Shown here one piece after another: positions 16,588 through 25,299 of a stretch of 64,000 nucleotides of DNA (position 1 is its first letter; each line of letters starts with the position of its first letter). The notes under the pieces are model-generated. The model was given only the letters and a program-made list of their open reading frames with translations. It ran no database searches and had not been told where the DNA came from. The stretch comes from an uncultured Clostridia bacterium (GTDB lineage Bacteria; Bacillota; Clostridia; Oscillospirales; Acutalibacteraceae), in contig CAMJMQ010000003.1 in NCBI GenBank assembly GCA_946407065.1, positions 1-64,000 of the forward strand, written 5' to 3'. The position numbers were made by a program, and so were the translations under genes.

Positions 16588-17118
16588 GCCTTCAAGTCCT
16601 GTTTCCTGCACTTTGCTTGTAAAATAGAAAAAGGTATCCCTATTTGGGATACCTTTTTTCTATGGTGCAGGTAACAGGCGTCGGTGATGTCGGATTCCGC
16701 GGATTTCGCCTTGGGTTCATCACCTCCTGACCGTGGTGCATCTGCTCTCTCCTTAACAACGCCATCCCATGGCGTTTTTACCTTCGGATTACGCTCACGC
16801 TTCATCCTCGGCACACTCGCCTTCAAGTCCTGTTTCCTGCGCTTTGCTTGTATAATAGAAAAAGGCATCCCACATGGGATACCTTTTTCTATGGTGCAGG
16901 TAACAGGCGTCGGTGATGTCGGATTCCGCGGATTTCGCCTTGGGTTCATCACCTCCTGACCGTGGTGCATCTGCTCTCTCCTTAACAACGCCATCCCATG
17001 GCGTTTTTACCTTCGGATTACGCTCACGCTTCATCCTCGGCACACTCGCCTTCAAGTCCTGTTACCTGCACTTGGCTTGTATCAAAAAAAGGTATCCCAC
17101 AAGGGATACCTTTTTCTA
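16588..17118. repeat. Tandem 229-bp modules bounded by tRNA-Leu 3' ends
   Basis: Two near-identical units begin at 16663 and 16892 (period 229), and the start of a third coincides with 17119. Each opens with TGGTGCAGGTAACAGG, the reverse complement of a tRNA-Leu 3' end, and closes with TTCAAGTCCTGTT then CCTGCAC, the same end in the other direction. A symmetric hairpin with flanking A and T runs, GGTATCCC/GGGATACC, follows each (near 16632, 16861 and 17086). Open frames here are repeated with the unit and have no ribosome sites, so I treat them as non-genic. Confidence 0.75.
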
Positions 17119-17172
17119 TGGTGCAGGTAACAGGACTTGAACCTGCATGAAATTGCTTTCATACGGACCTGA
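17119..17172 (-). pseudogene. 3' part of a split tRNA-Leu(CAG)
   Basis: On the minus strand this 54-base piece starts with TCAGGT of the anticodon loop and runs through the variable arm, T arm and acceptor stem to CCA. A terminator hairpin (17086-17115) follows as it would in an intact gene. Its 5' partner is at 39672-39710 in the same orientation. The two join to a perfect tRNA. The piece alone cannot function. Confidence 0.85.
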
Positions 17173-17181
17173 TGGTCGCGT

Positions 17182-17195
17182 CACGTCGGTGAACT
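17182..17195 (+). other. Left recombination arm of the island
   Basis: CACGTCGGTGAACT, 9 bases inside the TCAGGT core. It is the exact inverted counterpart of the right arm at 39653-39666. Confidence 0.6.
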
Positions 17196-17338
17196 CCGAT
17201 TTTTCCATCCCCAAGCCATTTTTTGTGGCTTGAGTATACCATAGACGATGGGATTAGTCAAATGGTTTCTCTGATGGCAATGAAGTCGTTACGCGATCTT
17301 AAATCCTTCTTCACACTCTGTATTGAATATTCTAATAA

Positions 17339-20308
17339 TCAATACCAGTTGAAGACATAATAATTGCCGCCTCCGTTAGTAATATAGTAATTAATCATAG
17401 AGGCATATCTCGCGGCGCTGATCTCTGTATCGTTGTACTCAAACTCGTATTTTGTAAAGGCGCTCCAATCGCCGTTGCCGTCGGGAGCGTACTGAATGAC
17501 CCCTGTTATAACACCGTCCTTCTTCACTACCTCATACTTTGCTTGCTGCTGGACGCCGAATTCGGTCAGTTCCGCCGCAGACAGGTTCACGATACCGTCA
17601 GGATCGTATGTGTTCGTGTATACGCCCCTGAAACGAATCCATTCTTTCTCCTGTCTTTCGCTCCAATAAGCATATATACCGGTGTTCGTAGTAGTTTTCA
17701 GCAAACCGTTCTCTGCGGTGATCGAAACCGAGTCAACCTCTTCCATATGCACATCGGGATTGTATTCATTTCCCTTTCGAAGCTGATTGTGCAGCACCAT
17801 GGTGAAATTGTCGTCGCCGTTGCCATACTGATACATCAACTTCGTGACGCCGCCGACACCAAAGTCATAAGTTACATTATATACCCTTCCCTTTGAGTAT
17901 TCAACAGTCTTTTTCGATCCCGTAGATCCGTCGATCTCGGTGCTGGTCAGAGGCAGATCGCCGTCGAAAGTATAGGTGACCGTTTTCTGAACCGGTTCGG
18001 CGTCCTCAAAGTTTTCAATCGAATCAAACAGAACAGGATAACTGTTCTCATACGTTATGGCAGTGGTCTGAGACAATTCCCAATTGCCGGTCTCAAAATC
18101 CTTAGAATATGTTTTCAAGCCGCTGAGCAGTTTATGCTCGGTATCGCCGGGCTGTTCGGGAGTCTCGCCGATCGGCTTTCCGATCCCCTCGGGAGCGGAA
18201 AGCTCTGCCAGCCAGCGCTGTAAACAAGTCACGTCGAGAACGGTCACTTCTCCGTCACCGTTTACATCGGCAACCCTGTCATTGAGCTCAAACGGGATCG
18301 GGATACTTATAATCTTTCTCTGAATAAATGTTGCGTCGGTGACGGTCACTTCACCGTCACCGTTCACATCGCCGAGGATCGGCGCAGCGGGAGTCGGCGA
18401 AATCTGATATGTCAGGCCAAAGCCTCTTGCATACAACACAGTATCGGTGAAGTTATGTTCCGCGTCAAGCGTGGGGATATTGATCGGCAGCTTTGCGGTC
18501 GGCGCGTCATCAGCGCTGAACATCATATAAAGCGCAACAGGCATATTCGGACCGTACTGGGTGATCCCTGTCGTTTTATCCTCGGGATCGACCGGCATGG
18601 AGCGTGCAAGATAGGCGATCATGATCGCGTCCGCTTTCTCAAAGCGAGCGGCGTCATACGGCAGGCTGACCGACATGACGATGAATTTACCGCCGTTTTC
18701 ATGGATCGTATCGGCGATAGTATCCGCCATTTTCGCCGTGTCGTTCTTCAACGCATAGGCGCCGTATATCTCGGACATAAAGACAACATTATCCGCGCCG
18801 TCGATCATCGGCAGGACTTCATCAACGGATTTTTGATAGTAGGAATACGCGGTCACATCCGCTCCCTCGGGGAGCTTGCCATCCTCTGTCAGCTTTCTGA
18901 CCGCGTAGTTCATCGGGATGGTCTCGTCGTTATACGGAACCAGCACGACGGTCTTTTGGTTTGCTCTGGTCAAGGGTAAGGTGCTGTCGTCGTTCTTGAC
19001 GAGGGTGATCGCCTTTTGGGTCAGCTCCCACTCTCTGTCATGGCGCTCCTTTGTGCCGACCGTATCGATCGCTTTCTGCACACGGTTCTCGATATTCGAC
19101 CAATCGTATTCTTCAAACAATCCATTGTTCTCTTTCAGCTTCAGAATCCTGAGCACAGCGGCGTTGATTTTCTCCATCGGTATCTCGCCGTTATCTGCCT
19201 TTTGAGCAAGATTCGAGATGTACGCATCCATCTCATCAAAGCCTTCTTTTGTCGTCATATCCACAGGCATGAGCAGAATATCTACGCCTGCTTCGATTGC
19301 AAGCTTTGCCGCGTCGTACTTATCAAAGTGTGCCGCGATCGCATCCATCTCCATTGCATCGGTGATGACAACGCCGTCAAAGCCCATATCGCCGCGCAGG
19401 ATATCCGTGATGATCTTCTTAGATAGGGTCGCCGGAAGATTGATCTCTTCACCCGTCTTCTTGGAGATATAAGTTTCAGTTTCGATCTGAGGATACACGA
19501 TATGCGCGGTCATGATCATCTGTGACCCTGCGTCGATACAAGCCCTGAAGGGGATCAGTTCATTTTTCTTGAGTTCCTCATAAGTCTTGTTGATAGACGG
19601 CAGCCCTGTGTGGCTGTCGGTATCGGTGTCGCCGTGACCGGGAAAATGCTTGAGTGTAGAGATGACGCCGGCGTTGTTGAGCGCCTGTACAAAAGCGCTG
19701 CCGTGAGCTGCGACAAGCTGAGCGTCGTCCGAGAAAGAACGCACGCCGATCACGGGATTCGCGGGATTGCTGTTCACGTCCACATCGGGAGCGAAATCAG
19801 CATTGATACCGAGCGCAGAACACTCGTTTCCGATCACTGTCGCGACCTCTTTGGTGACATCGATATCATTTGCAGCGCCGAGAGCCATATTGCCCATCAT
19901 CATGGTACCCTGCGTGAAGCGGGTGACGTTACCACCCTCCTGATCGGTGGTGATCAAAAGCTGCGGACGGTCACTGACGGAGTTTGCCTTTTGGAGCGCG
20001 TCGACCAGACGGATCGTCCCTTCGTTCGTTGAGGTATTCTGACCGAAAAGGATCACGCCGGCATAGCCGTGCCGCTTCAGCGTATCGGCGATATTCTCCG
20101 TGATCTCGGTGACGTTTGTTCGGTTGTCCTCAGAGTCGGCGCTGTAGCGAAAAGCAGGCATGATCATCTGCTCAATTTTTTCCTCTGTCGTCATAGAGAC
20201 TACGTACCGCTCCGCTTCGCTCACTTGCGCGCTCACGGGTATTACCGTTGCAGATGAAGCTAAGATGAACATAGCGAGTATCAACGAAATTGTTCTTCTC
20301 TTCATCAT
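17339..20308 (-). CDS. Secreted GH3 beta-N-acetylhexosaminidase-type enzyme with dockerin
   Basis: A 989-residue exported protein with signal peptide (about residues 1-27). The GH3 domain has KHFPGHGDTDTDSHTG (near 222-237), whose Asp-His dyad is typical of NagZ-like GH3 enzymes, and VVITDAMEMD with the nucleophile Asp near 314. A GH3 C-terminal domain follows. A type I dockerin lies at about 645-705, with two calcium loops (DVNGDGEVTVTDATFIQRK and DVNGDGEVTVLDVTCLQRW) that should bind a cellulosome-type cohesin. The last 270 residues form an unrecognised domain. The gene lies inside the island between inverted copies of the tRNA-Leu 3' end. No cohesin or scaffoldin is in the window. Confidence 0.85.
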   Translation of the reverse strand: MMKRRTISLILAMFILASSATVIPVSAQVSEAERYVVSMTTEEKIEQMIMPAFRYSADSEDNRTNVTEITENIADTLKRHGYAGVILFGQNTSTNEGTIRLVDALQKANSVSDRPQLLITTDQEGGNVTRFTQGTMMMGNMALGAANDIDVTKEVATVIGNECSALGINADFAPDVDVNSNPANPVIGVRSFSDDAQLVAAHGSAFVQALNNAGVISTLKHFPGHGDTDTDSHTGLPSINKTYEELKKNELIPFRACIDAGSQMIMTAHIVYPQIETETYISKKTGEEINLPATLSKKIITDILRGDMGFDGVVITDAMEMDAIAAHFDKYDAAKLAIEAGVDILLMPVDMTTKEGFDEMDAYISNLAQKADNGEIPMEKINAAVLRILKLKENNGLFEEYDWSNIENRVQKAIDTVGTKERHDREWELTQKAITLVKNDDSTLPLTRANQKTVVLVPYNDETIPMNYAVRKLTEDGKLPEGADVTAYSYYQKSVDEVLPMIDGADNVVFMSEIYGAYALKNDTAKMADTIADTIHENGGKFIVMSVSLPYDAARFEKADAIMIAYLARSMPVDPEDKTTGITQYGPNMPVALYMMFSADDAPTAKLPINIPTLDAEHNFTDTVLYARGFGLTYQISPTPAAPILGDVNGDGEVTVTDATFIQRKIISIPIPFELNDRVADVNGDGEVTVLDVTCLQRWLAELSAPEGIGKPIGETPEQPGDTEHKLLSGLKTYSKDFETGNWELSQTTAITYENSYPVLFDSIENFEDAEPVQKTVTYTFDGDLPLTSTEIDGSTGSKKTVEYSKGRVYNVTYDFGVGGVTKLMYQYGNGDDNFTMVLHNQLRKGNEYNPDVHMEEVDSVSITAENGLLKTTTNTGIYAYWSERQEKEWIRFRGVYTNTYDPDGIVNLSAAELTEFGVQQQAKYEVVKKDGVITGVIQYAPDGNGDWSAFTKYEFEYNDTEISAARYASMINYYITNGGGNYYVFNWY

Positions 20309-20442
20309 ATTTCTCTCCTTGGGTTTTCAAAGATACGGCAAAACATGGTGTCAAATTTGCGTATCGGATTTTTATTTTGCAAGTATTTATATACTAATCC
20401 TTAATAAAATCCTTTATCTCTGATATGTGATTCAATCATTTA

Positions 20443-20496
20443 TCAGGTCCGTATGAAAGCAATTTCATGCAGGTTCAAGTCCTGTTACCTGCACCA
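20443..20496 (+). pseudogene. Second copy of the tRNA-Leu(CAG) 3' part, inverted
   Basis: Identical over 54 bases to 17119-17172 but on the plus strand, again starting exactly at TCAGGT and ending in CCA. The sequence to its left has no tRNA 5' part and no CACGTCGG arm. It marks another recombination junction at the same point of the tRNA. Confidence 0.8.
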
Positions 20497-20505
20497 AATG
20501 GTACA

Positions 20506-20552
20506 AATCCGAACCTCGTTCCGATTGGGGAAGGGTTCGGGTTTGTTCTTTT
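20506..20552 (+). terminator. Terminator after the inverted tRNA piece
   Basis: AAATCCGAACC pairs with GGTTCGGGTTT and is followed by GTTCTTTT. It is consistent with having been the terminator of a complete tRNA-Leu gene. Confidence 0.6.
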
Positions 20553-20644
20553 ATTCGGCTATCCGAATTTCAATCTAAACGCATGTGATACCGACATACT
20601 TTGTTGTACTTTTCCTAAGCGGTTTATTCCTTAATTAAATACAC

Positions 20645-20656
20645 CACGTCGGTGAA
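20645..20656 (+). other. Third recombination-arm copy
   Basis: TACACCACGTCGGTGAA recurs here (20640-20656), matching the right-hand arm of the island. The following 80 bases are also similar to 17196-17270, with shared words AGTATA, CATAG and GTCAAATGG. From here to 20807 there is only a 20-codon remnant frame (from 20724) and no gene. Confidence 0.5.
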
Positions 20657-20807
20657 ACCCTGTTTTTCCCATTCCTATGCGGTTTGTTGAGTGTAGTATA
20701 GCATAGAGGTCCGGAGATGTCAAATGGGAATCCTGATTCGTGACGCGATTGAGAAATATATAGAAAAGCACGGGAAGATTTAAATATGAATAAATCAAGA
20801 TTAACTA

Positions 20808-21161
20808 TTGATTAATTTTAATAATAATGATAAGTTGATAAATAAAGTTAAGCCTTATCTGATATTTACGGGTACTATCCATGCGGACGAAGGCTGTCCG
20901 CTGTATGAGGATATGAGGTCAGGAAAATTTAATGAATGTACTATCGGAGAATACATAGCCGAGAAGGAGCTTTTGTTAAACCTCATAGATATACCCTGCT
21001 ACTATTTCGGACTGCATCCGTCGAATGTCGTACCTGTACACGGTATACTTCCGCAGAATAAGAAAGCGCTGCTTTCTGAGCTGCAAGATGCCGAAGAAAC
21101 CTTTGGCGAGGAAAAATTGAAGTCAATCCCGAGGCGAGTGTCTGAGGGAGCTATTGTTTGA
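20808..21161 (+). pseudogene. C-terminal fragment, possibly of a radical SAM protein
   Basis: A frame of 117 residues without a credible start or ribosome site. Its text (FTGTIHADEGCPLYEDMRSG, then YIAEKELLLNLIDI, then PSNVVPVHGILPQNKKALL) resembles the C-terminal part of clostridial radical SAM enzymes, with no cysteine motif present. I read it as a decayed gene end brought in with the island. The family suggestion is tentative. Confidence 0.5.
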
Positions 21162-21181
21162 TTATAAGATTATTAACTTTT

Positions 21182-21210
21182 TTGACAAACATTGTGATGT
21201 CAACTATAAT
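21182..21210 (+). promoter_or_regulatory. Promoter of the ECF transporter operon
   Basis: TTGACA (21182-21187), a 17-base spacer, and TATAAT (21205-21210), a full consensus, 308 bases ahead of the first gene. Confidence 0.75.
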
Positions 21211-21324
21211 ATAACTGCTCGTTGGAGGGCAAGTTTACCGAATTACGGAACAACAAGTCGGATAAGATGGCAAATAAAACGCTTGAGAGATTGGCAATAA
21301 CATTGTTATCATTTATAATCTTAT

Positions 21325-21357
21325 ACAGGCAAAGAACATCATGCCTGTTATTTTTTT
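21325..21357 (+). terminator. Leader terminator (possible attenuator) ahead of the ECF operon
   Basis: ACAGGCA pairs with TGCCTGT and is followed by a T run (TTATTTTTTT). It stands between the promoter and the first gene, so transcription must read through it. No named riboswitch could be recognised in the 110 bases before it. A 30-codon frame from 21268 overlaps it. Confidence 0.55.
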
Positions 21358-21517
21358 GATTATCAGTTAGTCCCGCCTAACCGGTATGCTTGATTTTGAA
21401 AAGATAGCATCGATTATCTCGCCGCTATGTGGAACAATTCGGCTGTATGGGTATAGATTTTTTGGTGAGTCTATGCTAACTTATATACTGCCGGCAATAA
21501 CAATAAAGGAGTTTCAC

Positions 21518-22111
21518 ATGAGTAATCAACAACAAAAGAAGATTATCGGCGGAAGAGATTTGATTAACATCGGTATCTTCACCGCAATTATATTTATCAT
21601 TACTATGGCTGTTATGCCAATTGGGTTTATTCCTGTTTTAATGCCCTTATATTGCGTCATTATCCCGGTAGTCGGCGGTATCCCGTGGATGCTGTTTGCT
21701 ACAAAAGCAAAAAAACTCGGTATGGTTTTTATTATGAGCATGCTGCTCGGCTTGTTGTTAATGCTTACGGGAATGGGCTGGTACGCGCTGCCCGTATGCG
21801 CCGTGTCGGGAATAATAACAGAGCTTATTTTAAAACTCGGAGCATATAAAAGCAAAAAACATACGGTAATAGCGCACGGTGTATTTTGTACTTGGTTGTT
21901 CGGCAGCTACATCCCGCTGATTTTTATGGCGGATACATATTGGCAGCAAAACGCGGATTACGGTGAGGAGTTTATTTCCTCGGCAAAGAGCATTTTCCAA
22001 ATTTGGACTGCGCCTGTGTTGATTGCGCTGTGTGTAGCCTTTGGGATTCTCGGCGGCTTGCTTGGACTGAAAATAATGAAAAAGCATTTTGCTAAGGCTG
22101 GGATTGTCTGA
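21518..22111 (+). CDS. MptD-family ECF transporter S component
   Basis: A substrate-binding membrane protein of 197 residues with about six hydrophobic segments, of the MptD (Trep_Strep) family: RDLINIGIFTAIIFIITMAV at the start and a GMGWYALP loop in the middle. It would be the substrate-specific unit of the ECF transporter formed with the next two genes. The start at 21518 has AAAGGAG upstream; the frame extends 44 residues further without support. The vitamin or metabolite carried by this family is not firmly known. Its stop overlaps the EcfT start (TGATG). Confidence 0.8.
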   Translation: MSNQQQKKIIGGRDLINIGIFTAIIFIITMAVMPIGFIPVLMPLYCVIIPVVGGIPWMLFATKAKKLGMVFIMSMLLGLLLMLTGMGWYALPVCAVSGIITELILKLGAYKSKKHTVIAHGVFCTWLFGSYIPLIFMADTYWQQNADYGEEFISSAKSIFQIWTAPVLIALCVAFGILGGLLGLKIMKKHFAKAGIV

Positions 22112-22854
22112 TGTTAAAAGGTGATTACGGAAAGAAAAGCTTTATAAACCCGATAACAAAGCTTGTGCTTTTGGTAACGCTTCCTGCTTTTTTAATGGGC
22201 GGGTTAGGAGGAACAGACGCGGAAATATTTACCTTGATATTTCCGCTTGTTTCTCTTTTTCTGCTGTTTATATCCAAAAATCTTAAGGCGGGAATGGTTG
22301 GGCTGTTGATGTATATTGCAGTCATAATCGCATGGTCTGTACTGCCCTCAGGCTCAGACGGCATATTTCATATTATATTGTTTATTGTTGTAGGAATAGT
22401 AACAGGACTTCTCCCCTGCGCGTTGATGAGTGTTTATGTTATTTCAAGCACAACCGCAAGCGAATTTATTACCGGAATGAAAAAGCTCTTTATACCCGAT
22501 GTGATTACAATTCCGATGTCGGTTATCTTCCGATTTTTTCCAACGGTTAAGGAAGAAATTCAAGCGATTAACAAGGCGATGACAATGCGCGGCATACGCT
22601 TTGGCGGAAGAAACGCGGCGGGAATCTTAGAATACAGATTGATCCCCATTCTAATGTGCTCTCTTAAAATCGGCGACGAGCTTTCTGCCGCTGCACTGAC
22701 GCGGGGCTTGGATTCACCGCGCAAGCGCACAAATATTTGCGATACCCGCTTTAGATTTCAGGATTTTTTTCTTTTGGCACTCTGCTTCTGTGCTTATTTG
22801 GTATGGGTATTGAGTCTATTCGGAATTCACTTCGGGGAGGTTGTGAAGCTATGA
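22111..22854 (+). CDS. ECF transporter transmembrane component (EcfT)
   Basis: A 247-residue membrane protein. The coupling helices are visible: SVIFRFFPTVKEEIQAINKA followed by MTMRGIRFGG, and later AAALTRGLDS. These carry the A-R-G-type motifs that contact the ATPases. Its translation is coupled to the S component before it and to the ATPase after it, each with a 1-4 base overlap. It completes the energy-coupling factor with the double ATPase. Confidence 0.85.
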   Translation: MLKGDYGKKSFINPITKLVLLVTLPAFLMGGLGGTDAEIFTLIFPLVSLFLLFISKNLKAGMVGLLMYIAVIIAWSVLPSGSDGIFHIILFIVVGIVTGLLPCALMSVYVISSTTASEFITGMKKLFIPDVITIPMSVIFRFFPTVKEEIQAINKAMTMRGIRFGGRNAAGILEYRLIPILMCSLKIGDELSAAALTRGLDSPRKRTNICDTRFRFQDFFLLALCFCAYLVWVLSLFGIHFGEVVKL

Positions 22855-24296
22855 TTGAACTAAAAAACGTCAGTTTTACGTATCTTTCCGAAAACAGTGA
22901 CGAATCAAGTGCCGAGTTAAACGGAAGCCTGAGTAATATAGATTTAAGAATAGAAAAGGGTTCTTTTGTGCTTCTTACAGGCCCTTCGGGCTGCGGTAAA
23001 AGCACGCTTTTAAGACTAATCAATGGCTTGATTCCGCATTACTATTCAGGCAAGCTCGAGGGAGAGGTTGTGATTGACGGCGAACCTGTCAACGATAAGC
23101 CGCTTTGCAAATCGGCTGAGAAAATCGGCACGGTTTTCCAAAATCCAAGGTCGCAGTTTTTTAATGTAGATACCACAAGCGAACTTGCCTTTTTGAGTGA
23201 AAATCTGGGTGTAGAAGCCGAAATAATCAAGAGCAGAATTGAACAAACCGCCGAGAGCTTTCAAATAAAAAATCTACTGGACAGGAGTATTTTTCACCTG
23301 TCCGACGGCGAAAAACAAAAGATTGCCTGCGCTTCAATTGAGGTCGGCAAGCCTGAGATTATCTTGCTTGACGAGCCCTCGGCAAATCTTGATTATCATG
23401 CGACAATGCAGCTGAGGAAGCTAATCGCGCAGTGGGTCAGGCAAGGAAGAACCGTCATCGCGGCGGAGCACCGCCTGTTTTATCTTTGGGATTTGATTGA
23501 CAGAGTAGTTTTAATGGATGACGGAAAAATCATCAAAGATTATAATAAAAATGAGCTGAATAAGTTAAGCGATAATGATTTGAGTGAATTAGGTTTGCGA
23601 AGCGCCCATTCGCCCGCGCCTACGGAAATAGAGTTGCCCGTTGTAACAACGGATGATAAAACGCTCACCATAAATAGCCTGCGATTTGGCTATAAGCAGG
23701 GCTTTTTCAACCGTTCAAAAGTAAATAATAACATCATAGATATTCATAATATGGAGCTTGCGCTTGGAAAAATCACCGCGATTACCGCCGCTAACGGTGA
23801 AGGTAAAACGACCTTCCTGAATTGTCTGTGCGGCTTGGAAAGGCGGAGCAAGGACGATATAATAATTAACGGCGCGCCCTTTAAGCGAAGAAACAGACTG
23901 AACAGTTTCTTTATGGTTATGCAGGACACGAATCATCAGCTGTTCACCGACAGCGTGCTTGAAGAGGTGATGATCAGTCTGCCCGAACCGAATGAAGATA
24001 AGGCGCTCAAAATACTCGAAAGCGTTGACCTTGTTTGTTATAAAGAACGTCACCCGATGGCGTTGTCGGGCGGTCAAAAGCAAAGACTCGCCATTGCCTG
24101 TGCGGTTGCCTCAGAACGGGATTATATATTATTTGATGAACCGACAAGCGGTCTTGACTATGGGCATATGAAAGAGATTGCCGCGCTGATGAGGCAATTA
24201 AGAAATTTGGGAAAGACTGTCATCATTGTTACGCACGACAGCGAATTTATTGAAGCTTGCTGTGAACGCAAGGTTAATTTTGTGAGCAGGGGTTAA
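22851..24296 (+). CDS. Double-domain ECF ATPase (EcfA1-EcfA2 fusion)
   Basis: A 481-residue protein with two ABC ATPase domains. Domain 1 has GPSGCGKST, HLSDGEKQK and LLDEPSANLD. Domain 2 has AANGEGKTT, ALSGGQKQR and FDEPTSGLD. The second Walker A is slightly unusual (N-G-E-G-K). The start at 22851 overlaps the EcfT stop by ATGA. It powers uptake with EcfT and the MptD-like protein. The AraC gene follows after one base. Confidence 0.88.
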   Translation: MIELKNVSFTYLSENSDESSAELNGSLSNIDLRIEKGSFVLLTGPSGCGKSTLLRLINGLIPHYYSGKLEGEVVIDGEPVNDKPLCKSAEKIGTVFQNPRSQFFNVDTTSELAFLSENLGVEAEIIKSRIEQTAESFQIKNLLDRSIFHLSDGEKQKIACASIEVGKPEIILLDEPSANLDYHATMQLRKLIAQWVRQGRTVIAAEHRLFYLWDLIDRVVLMDDGKIIKDYNKNELNKLSDNDLSELGLRSAHSPAPTEIELPVVTTDDKTLTINSLRFGYKQGFFNRSKVNNNIIDIHNMELALGKITAITAANGEGKTTFLNCLCGLERRSKDDIIINGAPFKRRNRLNSFFMVMQDTNHQLFTDSVLEEVMISLPEPNEDKALKILESVDLVCYKERHPMALSGGQKQRLAIACAVASERDYILFDEPTSGLDYGHMKEIAALMRQLRNLGKTVIIVTHDSEFIEACCERKVNFVSRG

Positions 24297-24297
24297 T

Positions 24298-25299
24298 ATG
24301 AACAGAGATTTTTTAGAGCCGTTTCTTAAAATCCGCGGCGCTGAATACAATTCAAAAAGGCGAAGATTGCACGTGCCTCTCGACAATAACGGCGGGAATC
24401 TGACAACCGTGTTCTTCTCTCCATATGTTATGGTGCAAAGAATAGAGATTCATTCCCATACTATCCCCGATTTTTCAAGTACGATTGACGAAACATGTTA
24501 TCTGAAAATCAATTACTGTCAAAGCGGCAGGTGCGAGCTTTCCTTAAACAACGGAGAGCGCACCTATCTTTCAGGCGGAGAGCTTGCCGTTGATACGGGT
24601 CAGGCGACAGACAGCTTTTATTATCCCAACGCTGAGTACACAGGGATTGAGGTTTTTGTCTTTTTAGACAGCGATTGGCGCAATGATTTAACCTTACTCG
24701 GAGAAAGCGTTGAGATTCCGAATCTTCTTGCGGAGAGCTGTCGGAAATACAGCAGACCGCAGATAATACAGACTGATGATGAAATAAAAAGCATTGCCGA
24801 AAGTATTGATCGTCTGATTGCGGCGCAAGCGGAATATGCAAGAGTTTACCTGAAATTTTTGGAGCTGCTGTTTGCATTGGGGAATAAGGATTTCGGCAAC
24901 GGAAAACAAAAAAGAAGCTTCTATACCTCAACGCAAGCGGAAATAGCCAAAAAGGTATATGATAAAATTTCAAACAATTTAGATATACGCTATACCGCGA
25001 AAGAATTGGCGGTTGAATTCGGAGTGAGTGAAACAAGCCTGAAAACCTATTTTCGCGGTGTTTACGGCTGCGGCTATGCTGAATTCCAGCAAAATCTCCG
25101 GCTGAAAAAAGCCGCAAACTTACTTGCACAAACAGATAAAAAAGTAATTGATATCGCGTTGAGCGTCGGCTACAAAAGCCAGCCGAAATTCGGAGCGGCT
25201 TTTAAGGAGCGATATAAGGTTTCTCCCTTAGAGTATCGCAGAAGATGCAAATTCGAGAACAAAACGGAAGGTGATGACAATGTCCTCGGTAAGAGGTAA
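24298..25299 (+). CDS. AraC-family transcriptional regulator
   Basis: A 333-residue regulator. A cupin-like N-terminal sensing region (residues 30-140) leads to two C-terminal helix-turn-helix units (about 225-325): TAKELAVEFGVSETSLKTYF and VIDIALSVGYKSQPKFGAAF, the AraC/XylS pattern. It probably controls the ECF and ABC genes around it, since it sits within the same run. Its translation start directly follows the ATPase stop. The ligand is unknown. Confidence 0.88.
   Translation: MNRDFLEPFLKIRGAEYNSKRRRLHVPLDNNGGNLTTVFFSPYVMVQRIEIHSHTIPDFSSTIDETCYLKINYCQSGRCELSLNNGERTYLSGGELAVDTGQATDSFYYPNAEYTGIEVFVFLDSDWRNDLTLLGESVEIPNLLAESCRKYSRPQIIQTDDEIKSIAESIDRLIAAQAEYARVYLKFLELLFALGNKDFGNGKQKRSFYTSTQAEIAKKVYDKISNNLDIRYTAKELAVEFGVSETSLKTYFRGVYGCGYAEFQQNLRLKKAANLLAQTDKKVIDIALSVGYKSQPKFGAAFKERYKVSPLEYRRRCKFENKTEGDDNVLGKR

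Noticed and set aside
16506-17055. Overlapping minus-strand frames of 86 and 162 codons in the tandem modules
   Set aside because: They repeat with the 229-bp unit, have no ribosome site, run through terminator hairpins and resemble no family, so they are by-products of the repeat.
20724-20783. A 20-codon frame starting ATGGGAATCC
   Set aside because: It is too short, has no ribosome site and looks like debris next to the radical SAM fragment.
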